Assembly (NCBI GenBank): GCA_015067005.1
Contig: SVNH01000012.1
Coordinates: 37,619-101,618, forward strand
Direction: 5' to 3'
Length of the DNA stretch: 64,000 nt
Source: Ruminococcus flavefaciens
GTDB taxonomy: Bacteria; Bacillota; Clostridia; Oscillospirales; Ruminococcaceae
The notes below the pieces were generated by a model. That model was not told the origin of the DNA, ran no database searches, and saw nothing but the letters and a program-made list of their open reading frames with translations. Both the position numbers and the translations under genes were made by a program. Below are positions 42,685 to 52,712 of the stretch, piece after piece; within the stretch, counting starts at the first letter, position 1, and each line of letters begins with the position of its first letter.

Positions 42685-42791
42685 ACTTTATGATGATAGT
42701 TAAAGCAAAAGACCGGAAACTTCCGGTCTTTCGTTTGTATAGGGACTATTAGAAATAAATGAAAGGAGAAGTCCGGAAAGGACGATTGCCT

Positions 42792-43265
42792 ATGAAATTC
42801 AAGAAATTCGGCGGCACAGAACAGAAGGTCTATGATCTCATCAAGCCTATAACAGATGAACTCGGATATTTCCTGTGGGATGTCTGCTATGAAAAAGAGG
42901 GTGCAATGTGGTATCTGCGAGTGTTCATAGATCAGGACGAGGGTATTACCATTGCTGACTGCGAACGTGCTACCGCACCTATCAGTGATATACTCGACAA
43001 AGAAGATCCGATCTCCCAGAGCTATATGCTTGAGGTCGGCTCGGCAGGTCTTGAAAGAGAGCTCGTAAAAGAGGAACATTTCGAGGTTTGCTGCGGAGAC
43101 AAGGTAAGGATTCGCTTTATCAGGGAAAAAGACGGTGAAAAGGAGATCACTGCTACACTAAGCAGTGCTGATAAAGATGGTGTATGCGTTACACTCGAAA
43201 ACGGCGAGGAAAAGAAATATCCGCTTGCTGATATTGCCTTTGTCAAGCTTTATCTGGACTTCTGA
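42792..43265 (+). CDS. rimP: Ribosome maturation factor
   Basis: A 157-residue RimP needed for 30S assembly. It has LWDVCYEKEGAMWYLRVFID and SQSYMLEVGSAGLERELVKEEHF, the usual two-domain pattern. I start at ATG 42792 (AAAGGA upstream), which matches the usual family N-terminus; an ATG at 42759 is in frame. First gene of the nusA-infB operon. Confidence 0.93.
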   Translation: MKFKKFGGTEQKVYDLIKPITDELGYFLWDVCYEKEGAMWYLRVFIDQDEGITIADCERATAPISDILDKEDPISQSYMLEVGSAGLERELVKEEHFEVCCGDKVRIRFIREKDGEKEITATLSSADKDGVCVTLENGEEKKYPLADIAFVKLYLDF

Positions 43266-43315
43266 TCAAAAGATCAATTACCCATAAATAAAATTATACT
43301 GGAGGAATTAACAGA

Positions 43316-44545
43316 ATGAACAAGAATAACGATTTTTTCACCGCTCTCGAATCTCTCGGTGAGGAAAACAGCGTTGAGACAGAGCTCCTTATCGACAAGG
43401 TAAAGTCGGCTATGCTCAAGGCAGCAAGAAAGGCTTATCCGCACAGCGAGGAAAATATCCGTGTGGAGATAGATCCCGCAACAAAGAAGTTTGAGATGTA
43501 TATCATTCAGGAGGTCATTGATGATTATCCGATCGACGAGAACGAGATAAACATCGACGTTGCAAAGACTATTGATCCTGATGCGTATGTCGGCGGTACT
43601 ATAATCAAGCAGATAGATATTTCAAAGCTCGGCAGAATGGCTGCACTTTCTGCAAAGCAGTCCATTAAGGGCGATCTCAGAGAGATCAACCGCGAGCAGA
43701 TGCTTAGCAAGTTCGAGCAGAAAGAGCATGAGTGCATAACTGCTACCGTTTCACAGGTAGAGCCCGGCAGAGGTACTGTTACAGTAGTTTATCAGGGAAC
43801 AGAACTCTATCTCTTCCGCAATGAGCAGATCCCGGGCGAAACACTTGTTGAGGGCAAGCCTGTAAAGGTGTATATTACAGGCATCATCGGAAAGAACAAG
43901 AAGCCTGTTGTAAAGATCTCCCGTGCTCACAAGGATCTCGTCAAGAGACTTTTTGAGCTTGAAGTTCCTGAGATCTATGACGGTATAGTTGAGGTCAAGT
44001 CTATTTCCCGTGAAGCAGGTTCAAGAACAAAGATCGCAGTATGGTCAAAGGATGAGAACGTCGACGCAGTCGGTGCCTGCATAGGTTCAAAGCGTTCAAG
44101 AATCACTGCTGTTGTTAATGAACTCAGCGGCGAAAAGATCGACATCATCCCGTGGAGCGAGGTCCCTGAGGAATTCATCGCAAGAGCACTTGCTCCGGCA
44201 GAGGTTCTCAAGACTGTTATCACTTCATATGAAGAGAAGATATGTACTGTTATCGTTCCGAACAATCAGCTTTCACTTGCTATCGGCAATAAGGGACAGA
44301 ACGCTAAGCTTGCGGCTAAGCTTACCGGCTTCAAGATCGACATCAAGCCTCAGTTCGATACCCTTACAGGCGATGAAGCACCGGAACTCAGTCCGGATTT
44401 CAAAGCACCTGAGCCGTTAGCTTCAACAGCTTCAGAAGATGAAGAGCCTGAAATGGCTGATGAAATAACATCCTTCGATGAGCAGCCGGCTGAGACAGCA
44501 GATAATGATACTGCCGCAGAAACTGCTGAAAATACAGAGGAATAA
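43316..44545 (+). CDS. nusA: Transcription termination/antitermination factor
   Basis: A 409-residue NusA of Gram-positive length. N-terminal RNAP-binding domain, S1 domain (about 135-200), then two KH domains (about 230-345), with AIGNKGQNAKLAAKLTGFKIDI. An acidic, Ala/Glu-rich tail (about 360-409) takes the place of the repeats found in Gram-negative bacteria. GGAGGAATTAACAG precedes ATG. Confidence 0.97.
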   Translation: MNKNNDFFTALESLGEENSVETELLIDKVKSAMLKAARKAYPHSEENIRVEIDPATKKFEMYIIQEVIDDYPIDENEINIDVAKTIDPDAYVGGTIIKQIDISKLGRMAALSAKQSIKGDLREINREQMLSKFEQKEHECITATVSQVEPGRGTVTVVYQGTELYLFRNEQIPGETLVEGKPVKVYITGIIGKNKKPVVKISRAHKDLVKRLFELEVPEIYDGIVEVKSISREAGSRTKIAVWSKDENVDAVGACIGSKRSRITAVVNELSGEKIDIIPWSEVPEEFIARALAPAEVLKTVITSYEEKICTVIVPNNQLSLAIGNKGQNAKLAAKLTGFKIDIKPQFDTLTGDEAPELSPDFKAPEPLASTASEDEEPEMADEITSFDEQPAETADNDTAAETAENTEE

Positions 44546-44546
44546 T

Positions 44547-44825
44547 ATGAAACCGAAAAAGATACCTATGAGAATGTGTCTTGGCTGCGGAGAAATGAGA
44601 TCAAAAAAGGAACTCATACGTGTTGTGAAATCTCCGGAAGGTGAGATAAGCCTCGATTTTACCGGAAAGAAATCCGGCAGAGGCGCTTATATATGCCGCA
44701 GCAGGGAATGCTTTGACAAGGCTCGCAAGGGCAGAAGATTTGAAAAATCATTCTCATGCAAAATTGAGGAAAACGTCTATGAGGTGATGGCGGATGAACT
44801 CGCAAATGACTCGCAGGATAGCTGA
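44547..44825 (+). CDS. ylxR: YlxR-family nucleic-acid-binding protein
   Basis: A 92-residue protein, with MRMCLGCGEMRSKKELIRVV and GRGAYICRS. Normal YlxR (DUF448) has conserved cysteines like those seen here. It starts one base after the nusA stop and overlaps the next gene. Confidence 0.9.
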   Translation: MKPKKIPMRMCLGCGEMRSKKELIRVVKSPEGEISLDFTGKKSGRGAYICRSRECFDKARKGRRFEKSFSCKIEENVYEVMADELANDSQDS

Positions 44826-45108
44826 TTTGCTGACTATATGCAATAAAGCGCGTAAAACCGTTAAGGGCTTCGACAGCGTATGTGACAGTGTTAAGAACGG
44901 TAAAGCATTCTGCGTTCTTACAGCTTCTGATGCTTCGGCAAGAACTCTCAAGGAAGTCGCATTTGTTTGCGGAAAGTGCGGGGTTCCGGTGATAGATACC
45001 GGTATGCTGAAGGAAGAGCTTGCGGTGCTGTGCGGAAAAAACACGGCTGTCATTGCTGTATGCGATAAGGGGTTCGCTGATGCTTTCGGGCGTATATTCA
45101 AAGAATAA
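44794..45108 (+). CDS. ylxQ: L7Ae-family RNA-binding protein (YlxQ-like)
   Basis: A 104-residue L7Ae/L30e-fold protein that overlaps ylxR by 32 bases. GAGGTG lies before ATG 44794; ATG 44806 is also possible. The family binds kink-turn RNA. Standard position between ylxR and infB. Confidence 0.85.
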   Translation: MNSQMTRRIADLLTICNKARKTVKGFDSVCDSVKNGKAFCVLTASDASARTLKEVAFVCGKCGVPVIDTGMLKEELAVLCGKNTAVIAVCDKGFADAFGRIFKE

Positions 45109-45199
45109 ACACAGATATTGCTGTGATGACATATATTTTTACATGAAACGTTAATTCCTTCCGCTGTCTGCGGAATATGTAATGGAGGTATATGAGCCT

Positions 45200-47854
45200 A
45201 TGGCAAAAAAAATAAAGCTTAGTGACGCTGCAAAAGATCTTGGGATAGCTTCTCAGGAACTCATTGATTATTTCGCTGAAAAAGGCGATAATAAAAAGAA
45301 GACCGCATCAGGTCTTACTGAACAGGAAATGGATATGATACTGGAGCATTATACAAAGCTTCATGAGGTTAAGTCTTTTGATGATTACTTCGCTTCAAAG
45401 AATGATCCTAAGCCTGAGAGGAAATCCGAAGAACCTAAGGCAGAGCCTAAGAAGGAAAAGAAGACTGCTGAAAAGAAGGAGTCTAAGGAAGAAAAGAAGC
45501 CGGCTGCTAAAAAGGCAGAGCCTAAGCAGGAAAAGCCTGCTGAACCGGCAAAGAAAAAAGCTGTTAAACCTGCTGAAAAGTCGGAAGCTAAGCCAGAACC
45601 AAAGGTCGAGGCAAAGCCTGAGCCAAAGCAGCAGCCAAAGCCTGAAAAGAAGGCAGAGGAGCCAAAGCCTGAGGTAAAGCCTGAAACCAAGCAGGAACCA
45701 AAGCAGGAGATCAAGCCGGAGGTCAAGCACGAAGAAAAGCCTAAGGCAGCTGCTCCGGTACAGAATACAAAACCGAAAAAGCCGGAAAAGAAAAAGGAGC
45801 AGGCTAAGGCTCAGGACAGAGGCGAGCGTACAAAGTTCAACGCTTCATTCAGCTCAGAGACCGCTCAGACCTCTTCACAGCGCAGAACGGTCGATACAAG
45901 AGGAAGCTACGTTGATCTCGATAAGTATAACGAGCGCTATGACAATATGGCTTCTTCAAACAAGCATAATAATGAGAACTACTCTTCAAAGAAGCAGAAG
46001 ATAAATCAGAAATCCGCTCAGAGAAACCGCCAGCAGTATTCAAGAAAAGAAACTGAGGCTGAAAAGCTCAAGAGACTTGAACTCGAACGTGCAAGGAAAC
46101 AGCAGCTCAAGGTTCTTATCCCTGATGTAATAACAGTCGGTGAGCTTGCTACACGTCTTAAGGCTGCCGCTACTGAGGTCATCAAGCAGCTTATGAAGCT
46201 TGGTGTTATGGCTACGATCAATCAGGAGATAGACTTCGATACCGCTTCACTCGTTGCAGAGGAAATGGGCGCAAAGGTAGAAAAGGAAGTTATTGTTACA
46301 ATTGAGGAACGTCTTATCGACGATACTGACGACGATGATACAAACCTCCAGCCGCGCTGCCCTGTTGTAGTTGTAATGGGACACGTTGACCACGGTAAGA
46401 CTTCTATCCTCGACCGCATCAGAAATGCTCATGTTGCCGCAGGTGAAGCAGGCGGAATCACTCAGCATATCGGTGCTTATCAGGTAAATATCAACGGTCA
46501 GGACATCACTTTCCTCGATACTCCCGGACACGAAGCATTCACTTCAATGCGTGCAAGAGGTGCTAATATCACTGATATTGCTATCCTCGTTGTTGCTGCT
46601 GATGACGGTATCATGCCGCAGACAGTTGAGTCTATCAACCACGCAAAGGCTGCCGGAGTATCTATCATCGTTGCTATAAACAAGATGGATAAGGAAGGCG
46701 CTAATCCGGATCGTATCAAGGAAGAACTTACAAAATATGACCTCGTATGTGAGGACTGGGGCGGTGACGTTATCTGCGTTCCTGTATCTGCAAAGACAGG
46801 CGAAGGTATCGACGAACTTCTCGAAAACGTTCTCCTTGTAGCTGAGGTCAAGGAACTCAAGGCTAATCCGGACAGACTTGCAAAGGGTACTGTTATCGAA
46901 GCGCGTCTTGATAAGGGAAGAGGTCCTATCGCTACACTTCTCGTGCAGAACGGTACTCTCCGTCAGGGGGATGTTCTTATTGCCGGCACTGCTGTCGGAA
47001 GAGTCCGCGTAATGACTAACGACAAGGGTAGAACAGTCAAGAGCGCAGGTCCTTCTGTTCCTGTTGAGATCACAGGTCTTGCAGAAGTTCCGAGTGCAGG
47101 CGACATCTTCAATGCTGTTGAGGATGAAAGACTTGCCCGTGAACTCGTTGAGCAGAGAAAGCATGAGCAGAAGCAGGAACAGTTCAACGCTTACCGCAAG
47201 GTCACTCTTGATAACCTCTTCAGCCAGATCGCTGAGGGTGAGATCAAGGAGCTTCCTATCGTTGTAAAGGCTGACGTTCAGGGCTCTGTTGAGGCTGTAA
47301 AGCAGTCACTTGAAAAGCTTTCAAATAACGAGGTAAGAGTAAGAGTTATCCACGGTGCAGTTGGTGCTGTCAAGGAGAGCGATGTTATGCTCGCTGCTGC
47401 TTCTAACGCTATCATCGTTGGATTCAACGTAAGACCTGATCCGGTCGCTTCTGAAAACGCTGCAAGAGACGGCGTTGATATAAGACTTTACCGTATCATT
47501 TATGATGCTATCGAGGAAATATCCACAGCTATGAAGGGTATGCTCGCTCCTAAGTTCAGAGATGTTGAACAGGGAAGAGTTGAGGTGCGTCAGGTATACA
47601 AGATCTCTAATGTCGGTATGGTTGCCGGAAGCTACGTTCTCAGCGGTAAGGTAACAAGAGGCTCACAGGTAAGAGTAGTACGTGACGGTATCATCATTGC
47701 TGATGATAAGATCGCTGGTCTGAAGCGTTTCAAGGACGATGCAAAGGAAGTCGCAGAAGGCTATGAGTGCGGTATCAGCCTTGAAAAGTTCAGCGATGTT
47801 AAGGAAGGCGATATTTTCGAGACATACGTTGTTGAGGAATACCGCGAGGATTGA
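45200..47854 (+). CDS. infB: Translation initiation factor IF-2
   Basis: An 884-residue IF-2. A short N-terminal domain is followed by a Lys/Glu/Pro/Ala-rich low-complexity region (about 70-205). The G domain has GHVDHGKT (about 393-401), DTPGHE and NKMD. The C-terminal beta-barrel domains bind fMet-tRNA. I start at ATG 45200, 18 bp inside a longer ORF, since it gives MAKKIKL.. and TGGAGG is upstream. A TTCCGC/GCGGAA hairpin lies in the leader. Confidence 0.97.
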   Translation: MAKKIKLSDAAKDLGIASQELIDYFAEKGDNKKKTASGLTEQEMDMILEHYTKLHEVKSFDDYFASKNDPKPERKSEEPKAEPKKEKKTAEKKESKEEKKPAAKKAEPKQEKPAEPAKKKAVKPAEKSEAKPEPKVEAKPEPKQQPKPEKKAEEPKPEVKPETKQEPKQEIKPEVKHEEKPKAAAPVQNTKPKKPEKKKEQAKAQDRGERTKFNASFSSETAQTSSQRRTVDTRGSYVDLDKYNERYDNMASSNKHNNENYSSKKQKINQKSAQRNRQQYSRKETEAEKLKRLELERARKQQLKVLIPDVITVGELATRLKAAATEVIKQLMKLGVMATINQEIDFDTASLVAEEMGAKVEKEVIVTIEERLIDDTDDDDTNLQPRCPVVVVMGHVDHGKTSILDRIRNAHVAAGEAGGITQHIGAYQVNINGQDITFLDTPGHEAFTSMRARGANITDIAILVVAADDGIMPQTVESINHAKAAGVSIIVAINKMDKEGANPDRIKEELTKYDLVCEDWGGDVICVPVSAKTGEGIDELLENVLLVAEVKELKANPDRLAKGTVIEARLDKGRGPIATLLVQNGTLRQGDVLIAGTAVGRVRVMTNDKGRTVKSAGPSVPVEITGLAEVPSAGDIFNAVEDERLARELVEQRKHEQKQEQFNAYRKVTLDNLFSQIAEGEIKELPIVVKADVQGSVEAVKQSLEKLSNNEVRVRVIHGAVGAVKESDVMLAAASNAIIVGFNVRPDPVASENAARDGVDIRLYRIIYDAIEEISTAMKGMLAPKFRDVEQGRVEVRQVYKISNVGMVAGSYVLSGKVTRGSQVRVVRDGIIIADDKIAGLKRFKDDAKEVAEGYECGISLEKFSDVKEGDIFETYVVEEYRED

Positions 47855-47896
47855 TGTATCAGCTATTGCTGAAAAGTATAAAGGGAGGTCAGATGA

Positions 47897-48406
47897 ATGG
47901 ATAATAACAGAATGAGTACAGCAGATATGCTTCAATACTGCGATGAAGCTCTGGCTTGGGAGGATTTTGGTCCTATTGATATTTTCTTCTTCCAGTCGGT
48001 GAAGAAAATACTTCTTGGTCAGTGCAGTGCCATCGAGGAACAGGAGGACGTTATTGATGACCTTATGGGCATCGAAAGACCTGTCCGCGATGTTGAACTT
48101 GAACCTGATTATGATAAATATGCTGACATCTACTACGGCGAAGAGGGCGATGACGACATCCCCGATTACAGCTGCAGCAAGGAAGACGAGGCTTTCGATT
48201 CGATAGTTACAGGTGAAGGTTTCTTTGATCAGGAAGCTGAAAGCAGTCAGGAAGAAAAGGCTGAAGAGATTAATACTGAAGAAAGCAATGCTCCTGAAAA
48301 TGAGAATGTGAACGCTGCTGAGGAAGCTGCTCCTGAAGAAGAAAAGACTGTTTCAGGCGAAAAGCACGAAGAAAGCGAAGGCAGCGGATTTACTGTCAAT
48401 CTTTGA
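47897..48406 (+). CDS. Acidic hypothetical protein between infB and rbfA
   Basis: A 169-residue soluble protein I do not recognise. Residues about 1-65 look folded (MSTADMLQYCDEALAWEDFGPIDIFFF), and the rest is a very acidic Glu/Asp/Ala tail with low complexity. Many Firmicutes have ylxP in this slot; this protein does not look like it. GGAGGTCAGATGA precedes ATG. Likely linked to ribosome assembly by position only. Confidence 0.72.
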   Translation: MDNNRMSTADMLQYCDEALAWEDFGPIDIFFFQSVKKILLGQCSAIEEQEDVIDDLMGIERPVRDVELEPDYDKYADIYYGEEGDDDIPDYSCSKEDEAFDSIVTGEGFFDQEAESSQEEKAEEINTEESNAPENENVNAAEEAAPEEEKTVSGEKHEESEGSGFTVNL

Positions 48407-48424
48407 TATAACGAAAGGATCAAA

Positions 48425-48778
48425 ATGCCTAATTTCAAGAACAGCCGCATGGCTGAGGATATAAAACGTGAGATGACAGCTATCCTCCGCGAACTTAAAG
48501 ATCCGAGGATAGACAAGATGCTCACTATCGTGAGAACGGATCTCTCCGGCGATATGTCATCGTGCAAGATATATGTCTCAAGCTTTGCAGGCATGGAAAA
48601 AACACTGGAATCGGTGAAGGGACTTAAAAGTGCGGAAGGCTTTATACGCCGCGAACTCTTTCACCGTCTTAAAATGAGAAAATCACCGGAGCTTACTTTC
48701 GTTGCTGATAACTCGATAGAGAGAAGTGCGGAAATAAGCCGCAAACTCAGTCAGCTCAGCAAACCGGAGGAGGAATAA
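48425..48778 (+). CDS. rbfA: Ribosome-binding factor A
   Basis: A 117-residue KH-like protein for late 30S maturation: KREMTAILRELKDPRID and GDMSSCKIYVS. Length is normal. It ends two bases before the DHH gene. Confidence 0.95.
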   Translation: MPNFKNSRMAEDIKREMTAILRELKDPRIDKMLTIVRTDLSGDMSSCKIYVSSFAGMEKTLESVKGLKSAEGFIRRELFHRLKMRKSPELTFVADNSIERSAEISRKLSQLSKPEEE

Positions 48779-48779
48779 T

Positions 48780-49727
48780 ATGTTTATCGGCTTCAGCGAG
48801 GCGGAGGTGTTTCTCCGTAACTGTAAGGACGCAGTCATATTGATACACCAGAATCCCGACGGAGATTGTATCGGTGCAGGCTTCGGTCTGAAGGACATCC
48901 TCACAGAACTTGGCGTTCGCAGCAGAGTGGTCTGCCATGACGAGATCCCTTCGAGATATGATTTTATAACCTCTGTCGGCTTAGGTGAAGAATTTGAGCC
49001 GCAGACCGTTATTGCAGTAGATATTGCCGATAATAAGCTTATGGGCAGATATAATGAGGTCTATGGCGAACGGGTACAGCTTTGCATAGATCACCATATC
49101 TCGAATAAGGACTATGCTGAAAAAACTCTGCTCAGAGGAAATGCAGCCGCTGCCTGTGAGGTGATATATGACCTTGCAAAATATATGGGCATGAAGATAA
49201 CGGAGCATTGTGCTACTTGTCTTTATACAGGTATCGCTACCGATTCCGGATGCTTCAAGTATGACTGCACTACTCCGCGTTCACATGAGATAGCTGCCGA
49301 GATGATGCGATGCTATAATATCAATTTTGCGCGTATCAACAGGTATATGTTTGATGTCAAGTCTGCCGGAAGAATGAAGCTCGAAAGCAAGATCACCGAG
49401 ATCATGGAGACTTATCTCGGCGGCAAGCTCAATATCATTACTGTTACTAAGCAGATCGCTGAAGATATGGGCATAGATATGGATGAACTCGAAGGATTTG
49501 CACCGATAACCATCCAGCTTGAAGAATCAGAAGTGGGTATATTTATCCGCGAGCGTGATAACGATTTCAAATGCTCGTTCAGATCGGCAAACGATGTCAA
49601 TGTTTCGCAGATATGCCAGACACTTGGCGGCGGCGGTCACGCTAAAGCTGCCGGATGTTCGATGACAGGCGAACTCAGCGACATAAAAAAACAGCTTATC
49701 GAGGCTGTTGAAAGGGCTATTGGCTGA
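48780..49727 (+). CDS. nrnA: DHH-family nanoRNase / pAp phosphatase
   Basis: A 315-residue DHH/DHHA1 protein: NPDGDCIGAG (25-34), IDHHIS (about 103-108) and GGGGHAKAAG (about 283-292). Hydrolyses short oligoribonucleotides, pAp or related dinucleotides. It overlaps truB by one base. Confidence 0.92.
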   Translation: MFIGFSEAEVFLRNCKDAVILIHQNPDGDCIGAGFGLKDILTELGVRSRVVCHDEIPSRYDFITSVGLGEEFEPQTVIAVDIADNKLMGRYNEVYGERVQLCIDHHISNKDYAEKTLLRGNAAAACEVIYDLAKYMGMKITEHCATCLYTGIATDSGCFKYDCTTPRSHEIAAEMMRCYNINFARINRYMFDVKSAGRMKLESKITEIMETYLGGKLNIITVTKQIAEDMGIDMDELEGFAPITIQLEESEVGIFIRERDNDFKCSFRSANDVNVSQICQTLGGGGHAKAAGCSMTGELSDIKKQLIEAVERAIG

Positions 49728-50620
49728 TGAACGGTATCCTATGTGTCAATAAACCGCAGGACTTCACTTCATTTGACGTTGTTGCGAAGCTGCGCGGAAT
49801 ATTACAGATGAAACGTCTCGGTCACGGCGGAACTCTCGATCCGATGGCGACAGGCGTTCTGCCGGTATTTGTCGGTAATGCTACGAAAGCCTGTGATATT
49901 ATGCCGGATAATACCAAAAGCTATCTTGCAGGCTTCAGATTCGGCTGCACATCCGATACTCAGGATGTGTGGGGCGAGGTGCAGGAGTGTTCGGATATGC
50001 CGGTCAGCCGCGAGGATCTGCTGGCTGTACTTCCCGAGTTTACTGGAAAGATAATGCAGCTCCCGCCTATGTATTCTGCTGTTCAGGTGGACGGAAAACG
50101 CCTTTATGACCTTGCAAGGCAGGGGATTGAGGTCGAGCGTCAGCCGCGTGAGATAGAGGTCGCTTCGCTTTCAGTATCGGAATATGATCCCGATAAGCGT
50201 GAAGGACTTATTGAAATAGTCTGCGGAAAGGGTACTTACATCCGTACTATTATAAATGACATCGGTCAGAAGCTTGGCTGCGGCGGTATCATGACCTCAC
50301 TTGTCAGGACTTCATCCTGCGGCTTTGGTCTTGATGACTGCTATACCTTTGAGCAGATACAGCAGGCGCGTGATGATTCCAGACTCGAAGAGCTTATACT
50401 CCCTGTGGACAGGGTGTTTGTAAGTCTGCCTGCGCTGAAACTCGGTGAGGCTCAGACAAGGATGTACCGCAACGGCGTTAAGCTTGACCTCGGAAAAGTC
50501 CGTGATATCCGCTCCGGCTGTGATGATTACCGCGTTTACGCTTATGACGGCGGTTTCATCGGAACAGCTGTCGCTGACCGTGAAAACGGCATACTTCGTA
50601 TAGGAAAGAATCTGGGGTGA
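49727..50620 (+). CDS. truB: tRNA pseudouridine55 synthase
   Basis: A 297-residue TruB: GHGGTLDPMATGVLPVFVG with catalytic Asp 38, and KSYLAGFRFG. It makes the conserved T-loop pseudouridine. Followed 4 bp later by ribF. Confidence 0.96.
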   Translation: MNGILCVNKPQDFTSFDVVAKLRGILQMKRLGHGGTLDPMATGVLPVFVGNATKACDIMPDNTKSYLAGFRFGCTSDTQDVWGEVQECSDMPVSREDLLAVLPEFTGKIMQLPPMYSAVQVDGKRLYDLARQGIEVERQPREIEVASLSVSEYDPDKREGLIEIVCGKGTYIRTIINDIGQKLGCGGIMTSLVRTSSCGFGLDDCYTFEQIQQARDDSRLEELILPVDRVFVSLPALKLGEAQTRMYRNGVKLDLGKVRDIRSGCDDYRVYAYDGGFIGTAVADRENGILRIGKNLG

Positions 50621-50624
50621 GGCT

Positions 50625-51509
50625 ATGGAAAGTAAAAGAACAGCGGTCGCGCTGGGGCTTTTCGATGGAGTTCATCTCGGACACAGAGCTGTCATAAATG
50701 CGGCTCTTGCTCAGAAAAAAAACGGGCTATCGTCTCTGGTATTTACGTTCGAGCCTGACTGCGTTCTCAGAAAAGCAGGCGGAACTCAGGGCTATATCTA
50801 TACCAGAACAGAGAAGGAAATACTGCTCTGCGAGCAGATAGGTGTGGACGATATTGTAAGTCCGCCTTTTGAGAGCCTTTGCAGTCTCTCAGGCGAGGAA
50901 TTTGCTGAGGAGATACTCTGCCGTCAGCTGAGGGCTGCTCATGTATGCTGCGGGAATGATTTCAGATTCGGAAAGAATGCTGCCTGCGGAGCAAATGAAC
51001 TTATGGACTTCGGAAAGCGCTTCGGTTTTGAGGTCGAGGTCGTAAGTCCGGTAGAATACGGCGGAAGTATTGTTTCGTCGAGCCGTGTAAGGGAGCTCCT
51101 GCTGAAAGGCGACGTTGCTTCGGCAAACGTTCTTCTTGGCTTTAACTACTTCATAAACGCTGAGGTCTCAAACGGAAATCACATCGGCAGGACTATCGAC
51201 TTTCCCACGATAAATCAACATTTTTCCGAGGGACAGCTGGTGCCGAAGTTCGGCGTTTACAGTACGTTCACCAATGTTGGCGGAAAGGTCATGCCATCGG
51301 TCACTAATGTTGGGGTAAAGCCTACCATAGAGGGTGTTCGCAGACCGCTCGCAGAGACGCACATCATCGGCTTTAATGGCGATCTTTACGGAAAAAACGC
51401 AGATGTTTGCTTTAAACGCTTTATCCGTCCCGAGATGAAGTTCGCATCGCTTGACGAACTTAAAGCACAGATAAAAAAGGACATACTCTCAGCCGGGACA
51501 GACATATAA
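50625..51509 (+). CDS. ribF: Bifunctional riboflavin kinase/FAD synthetase
   Basis: A 294-residue RibF. The N-terminal nucleotidyltransferase domain has LGLFDGVHLGH (10-20) and SSSRVRELL. The C-terminal flavokinase domain starts about 180 with GRTIDFPTIN. It makes FMN and FAD. Last gene of the nusA-infB operon; no strong terminator follows. Confidence 0.95.
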   Translation: MESKRTAVALGLFDGVHLGHRAVINAALAQKKNGLSSLVFTFEPDCVLRKAGGTQGYIYTRTEKEILLCEQIGVDDIVSPPFESLCSLSGEEFAEEILCRQLRAAHVCCGNDFRFGKNAACGANELMDFGKRFGFEVEVVSPVEYGGSIVSSSRVRELLLKGDVASANVLLGFNYFINAEVSNGNHIGRTIDFPTINQHFSEGQLVPKFGVYSTFTNVGGKVMPSVTNVGVKPTIEGVRRPLAETHIIGFNGDLYGKNADVCFKRFIRPEMKFASLDELKAQIKKDILSAGTDI

Positions 51510-51611
51510 TATTCAGATTGTTTTCACCGTGCTGTCACACTGGTGAGGTAACATAATTAAGGCTGCTGTGCGGCAGCAAATTTCAGTAACTTCTAAAAGG
51601 GAGGACATCTG

Positions 51612-52712
51612 ATGATAGAAGTTAAAAACTTAGTCAAAAGATACGGTGATAAAAAAGCCGTAAATGATATAAGCTTCAAGGTCGAGCGGGGAGAGATACT
51701 CGGCTTCCTCGGACCTAACGGAGCAGGCAAGTCAACTACTATGAATATGCTTACCGGATATATTTCTTCAACATCCGGTCAGATACTTATAAATGGAACT
51801 GATATTCTTGAAGATCCGAAGAAGGCAAAGGCAAATATCGGCTATCTTCCTGAGATTCCGCCGCTTTATGTTGATATGACCGTTGACGGTTATCTCAATT
51901 TTGTCTACGATCTCAAGAAGTGCAAGCTTTCAAGAAAGGCACATCTTAAAGATGTCTGCGATCTTTGCAAGATCTCTGATGTCAGAGGCCGTCTTATCAA
52001 GAACCTTTCAAAAGGTTACCGCCAGAGAGTAGGTCTGGCGCAGGCACTTATAAACAATCCGCCTGTACTCATCCTTGATGAGCCTACTGTTGGTCTTGAT
52101 CCGAATCAGATCATAGAGATAAGAACACTCATCAAGAAACTCGGCAAGCGCCATACAGTTATCCTTTCATCACACATTCTCCCCGAAATACAGGCTGTCT
52201 GCGACAGGATAATCATTATCAACAAGGGCGTTGTTGCTGCTGACGGTACTGCTGATGAGATCGCAAAAAGTATTACAAACGAGCACAAGATGACTCTTCG
52301 TATCGAAGGTCCTACACATACAGCTTCTGATAAGGATATGATAGTTACTGCACTTCGTGCTGTTGACGGTGTTAAGTATGTCCGCGCAGATATGGAGCGT
52401 GAAAGAGGCGTTTACGATTACGATGTCGAGACAGACGGAAAAACCGATGTAAGACGCGCTATAAATGCCCTTTGCAGTGAAAAAGGCTGGAATATCCTCA
52501 TGCTTCAGCTTTCAGACCTCACTCTTGAGGACATCTTCCTTAAGATAACTATGGGCGAGCAGATAGGCTCAAACAACGGAAATGACGGTAAACCGCGTCC
52601 GCGTATCAATCTTGTATTTGATAACAGCAGTGAGACTGAAAATGCTGCTCCTTCCGATGAAGGAAGCGAAAGCGCTGAGACTTCAGCAGATGATAACGGG
52701 GGTGAAAAGTAA
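51612..52712 (+). CDS. Gld-like ABC transporter ATPase
   Basis: A 366-residue ATPase: Walker A GPNGAGKST (34-42), signature LSKGYRQRVGLAQAL (about 134-148), Walker B VLILDEPTVG. Beyond about 230 is a C-terminal extension ending in a Ser/Ala/Glu-rich tail. The three following genes give a Gld-like (GldA-F-G) set found widely in bacteria that do not glide, so the role is not motility but probably an envelope-linked export. It overlaps the next gene by one base. Confidence 0.9.
   Translation: MIEVKNLVKRYGDKKAVNDISFKVERGEILGFLGPNGAGKSTTMNMLTGYISSTSGQILINGTDILEDPKKAKANIGYLPEIPPLYVDMTVDGYLNFVYDLKKCKLSRKAHLKDVCDLCKISDVRGRLIKNLSKGYRQRVGLAQALINNPPVLILDEPTVGLDPNQIIEIRTLIKKLGKRHTVILSSHILPEIQAVCDRIIIINKGVVAADGTADEIAKSITNEHKMTLRIEGPTHTASDKDMIVTALRAVDGVKYVRADMERERGVYDYDVETDGKTDVRRAINALCSEKGWNILMLQLSDLTLEDIFLKITMGEQIGSNNGNDGKPRPRINLVFDNSSETENAAPSDEGSESAETSADDNGGEK

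Noticed and set aside
45385..45730. Minus-strand ORFs rich in Ser/Phe/Leu under infB
   Set aside because: Shadow of the Lys/Glu/Pro/Ala-rich linker of IF-2; repetitive codons make long antisense frames.
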